A stretch of 64,000 bases of DNA from Pterobdella sp. o SKG-2022. Lineage: Eukaryota > Annelida > Clitellata > Hirudinida > Piscicolidae. The first letter of the stretch is position 1. Each line of letters begins with the position of its first letter. The notes beneath the pieces were generated by a model. That model was not told the DNA's origin. It did not search any database and worked only from the letters and a program-made list of their open reading frames with translations. The position numbers were made by a program, and so were the translations under genes. Shown here piece by piece: positions 61,692-64,000 of the stretch. The stretch is from NCBI GenBank assembly GCA_964035795.1, contig OZ038323.1:7048530-7112529 (forward strand). The letters run 5' to 3'.

Positions 61692-62870
61692 TTTTTGCTT
61701 TTCGAGCCACCAAACACACTGTTTCTACTGATTGTTTTACCAAAGTTAAAAACAGGAAAAGATAGAATACGAGTCGAGTCAACTTTTAATCATGATTACC
61801 TGCTCACTACGACCCTCAAGGATTTATATTTTATCACTTAATTATTATTTTTTTCAATAATTCTAAAACAATTTTTGAAAAATAATCTAAAATTTAAAGT
61901 AATAATCTTAATTTAAAAATCAGACGTAAGATGACGTATAAGAAAGACGAGATTTGAAGACATTGCCGAAACTTCGAATAAATTTGTAAAATTAAGCAAA
62001 TATTCATTAAAAACAAATAATCAATTAATAAAAAGTTTATGACGTGAACTAATATACAAATATTAATAACTTGGGAGCACTTATGAACTAAATTGTCAGT
62101 GGCTTTTGCGTTGGTTTTTATTACACCAAACATTCAACAATATTACAGACACTTTATAATAAAAGTAAAAGTGCTTTTGTTGCCATTTTATTCCTCGTTT
62201 AATAACAAATCTGCATTAGTCCACATATATTCCATTTCCACGCCCACATCAAATTTCACGATTTTATTAACTTTGAATAAAAGTAAACTAAAATAAATAA
62301 AATATATTCAATATATTTTAAATTAAATTCAACTTTAAATTTGTTATACGTGGATGAATTATTTGCAAGCGATGCCAGAAGACTGTAAGATACAGCTATG
62401 GAAGTAATAAAACTACTGTATTTTATATATCGATGTGTCTTTTGTTATTCGTGTAATAATCGTACCTGAAGTTGGCGCTATAAAATGAGAAATAAAACAT
62501 TGGTATGGCGCTTAATTACAAACTGCTCCTTGATAAAATGTGCTTTGTGGTTGCTTAGAAATAATAAATTTGAAATAAATTCAAATAAACTCATTGAAAG
62601 TGAATATAACTTTATTTTAAACAGAATATTTTCAATTTTTATATTTTGATTTATTCTTCAAGTTTTTGATCTATTACCACACTACCTGAAAAACAAAGAA
62701 AAATAGTTTTAAACATCACGATAAATTTTACACCCTCGAAAAAGTTTTAATTTACAGTTGAGCGCTATATTTTAAACGACATGAAATTTATAATCTTAAT
62801 GAGTCCCATCCATTTCCGCTCCCACTTCCTCTTTGTTTATTTGCAATCATTCATTCTTTCTCGATCAGTT
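61692..62870. other. AT-rich intergenic, no gene seen
   Basis: Upstream region of the ZDHHC gene. No supported coding or RNA feature. Confidence 0.45.
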
Positions 62871-62892
62871 TCTGATCGACAAATTAATAATC

Positions 62893-62940
62893 AGATGGGT
62901 GGATGAAGGAACGGATGGATTGGTGGATGGGTAGATGAGT
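62893..62940. repeat. Short GGAT-type repeat
   Basis: ggtggatgaaggaacggatg-type motifs, a small tetranucleotide-like patch. Confidence 0.6.
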
Positions 62941-63239
62941 CGGTTTATAAAAAGATGAATTAATTAAAACCAAAATAATAAATATTAAAACTGTATGTAC
63001 GCACCAATTACAAAGACGATCAATGACTGATGGGGAAGCATTAAAAGATTCTGAGTTCACTTTTAAGTTTTCGAATTTCACTTTTAAAACTTATTTCCTT
63101 TTCCTAATAGCTTCATTGACCCATGCGAAATAATTGGAGCCACTCAATATCCTCTAGTTGCAATGCTTAGCTTCCTTCTTCATTATCATACTCATCCTGA
63201 AACTGTTTCAATAATTATCCATTATTTTATCTATTTCTA

Positions 63240-63600
63240 ATTTTTCAACATCCATCTAAGTATTCATTTATTCATGTATCCAGGCAATCCTTCCACCCAT
63301 TCGTTCATGGCCATGCATAAACTCAATAGTTCTTCCATCCCCCCATTCACTTTGCTTTTTATAAGCCTATTCATTCATGCAACAATCAATTCACTAATGC
63401 ATCTATCCATCCAGCCTTCTACTCATGCATCTACCCACCCACCCATTCATTTTCCATCGCCCACCCATACACCCAATATCCACCCATCTATACATCGACC
63501 ATCGCCCACCCATGCACCCACTATCCACCATCTATACATCGACCATCGCTCACCCACTCATTCACCATCCTCCACCAGCATTCATCCACCATGCAGGGTA
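63240..63600. repeat. CCATC/CACCCA-type low-complexity repeat
   Basis: Diverged ATCCACC-like motifs with a duplicated segment around atctatacatcgaccatcgc (63486 and 63531). Translates to Pro/His/Thr-rich false frames. Confidence 0.75.
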
Positions 63601-63802
63601 CATCATTTATGGTAGCAGGCATCGATAGTGGATTTGTTTAAAAGTGCATTTGTGACTCTTTTTATCGCTCATATTCATTTTAGTGCCATCATTATCATCA
63701 GCACCACGTCATCGTTATCATCACCTTTTTCGTTCATTTTTTTTTAAATTTTTTCATTACCATTACAATCATCATTTAGTTTTGTTATCATTACATTAAC
63801 GC

Positions 63803-63892
63803 TTTCTTCTTCATCTTCATCATCTTCTTCATCTTCATCATCTTCTTCATCTTCATCATCTTCTTTATCTTCATCATCTTCTTCATCTACTT
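63803..63892. repeat. 18 bp tandem repeat, about 5 copies
   Basis: Copies of cttcttcatcttcatcat with one variant (cttcttta). Confidence 0.85.
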
Positions 63893-64000
63893 CCTTTTCA
63901 AACTCACCACCATGAAAGCATTAATGTTTCAAGTTCTGTCTTATTTTTCTAAATTTTATTGTCTATGCTTTTGTACTTCTATTGTCGCTGTGTTTGTTTT

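Overview
The window is nuclear DNA from an AT-rich invertebrate animal; I do not name a phylum. The evidence is intron-split genes with GT-AG junctions, animal-specific families (an AP-2 transcription factor and a neurexin), several retroelement lineages and very dense microsatellites. There are no bacterial-type operons, CRISPR arrays or other prokaryotic systems.

Layout: (1) 132-3568 (+), the conserved 3' part of a TFAP2 gene, cut by the left window edge; it converges on (2) 4198-8779 (-), a type II membrane protein of an uncharacterised, probably Golgi glycosyltransferase-like family. (3) 9-21 kb is a repeat-rich, gene-poor stretch with a decayed Penelope-like fragment, a roughly 900 bp uninterrupted (AGT)n tract, a CR1/L2-like LINE fragment and an R4/Dong-like LINE lying between AAT repeats. 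(4) 21.4-30.3 kb (+), a protein kinase A catalytic subunit. (5) 31.2-36.3 kb (+), ATG9, running into a 200 bp N gap. (6) 36.5-38.1 kb (-), only the last six exons of an ATP8A-type P4-ATPase, whose 5' part is absent. (7) 39.9-43.2 kb (+), cytosolic SHMT, complete in seven exons, converging on (8) 43.5-47.9 kb (-), a short neurexin complete in ten exons, with (9) an EF-hand gene (+) nested in one intron. (10) 47.9-55.2 kb is mostly repeats with a few unplaced exon-like segments. (11) 55.2-57.6 kb (-), a WDR86-like beta-propeller gene with a tRNA-derived SINE in an intron. (12) 58.9-61.7 kb (-), a ZDHHC3/7-type palmitoyltransferase. (13) 61.7-64 kb, repeats.

The genes are unrelated housekeeping, signalling and neural genes and do not form a pathway. 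All exon models were built by hand from splice sites, reading-frame phase and family similarity. Total coding lengths close in frame for every gene with both ends visible, which is the main internal check. I found no convincing new biological system. The points most worth checking are the short neurexin, the headless ATP8A copy, the pure (AGT)n tract and the retroelement nest in AAT repeats.
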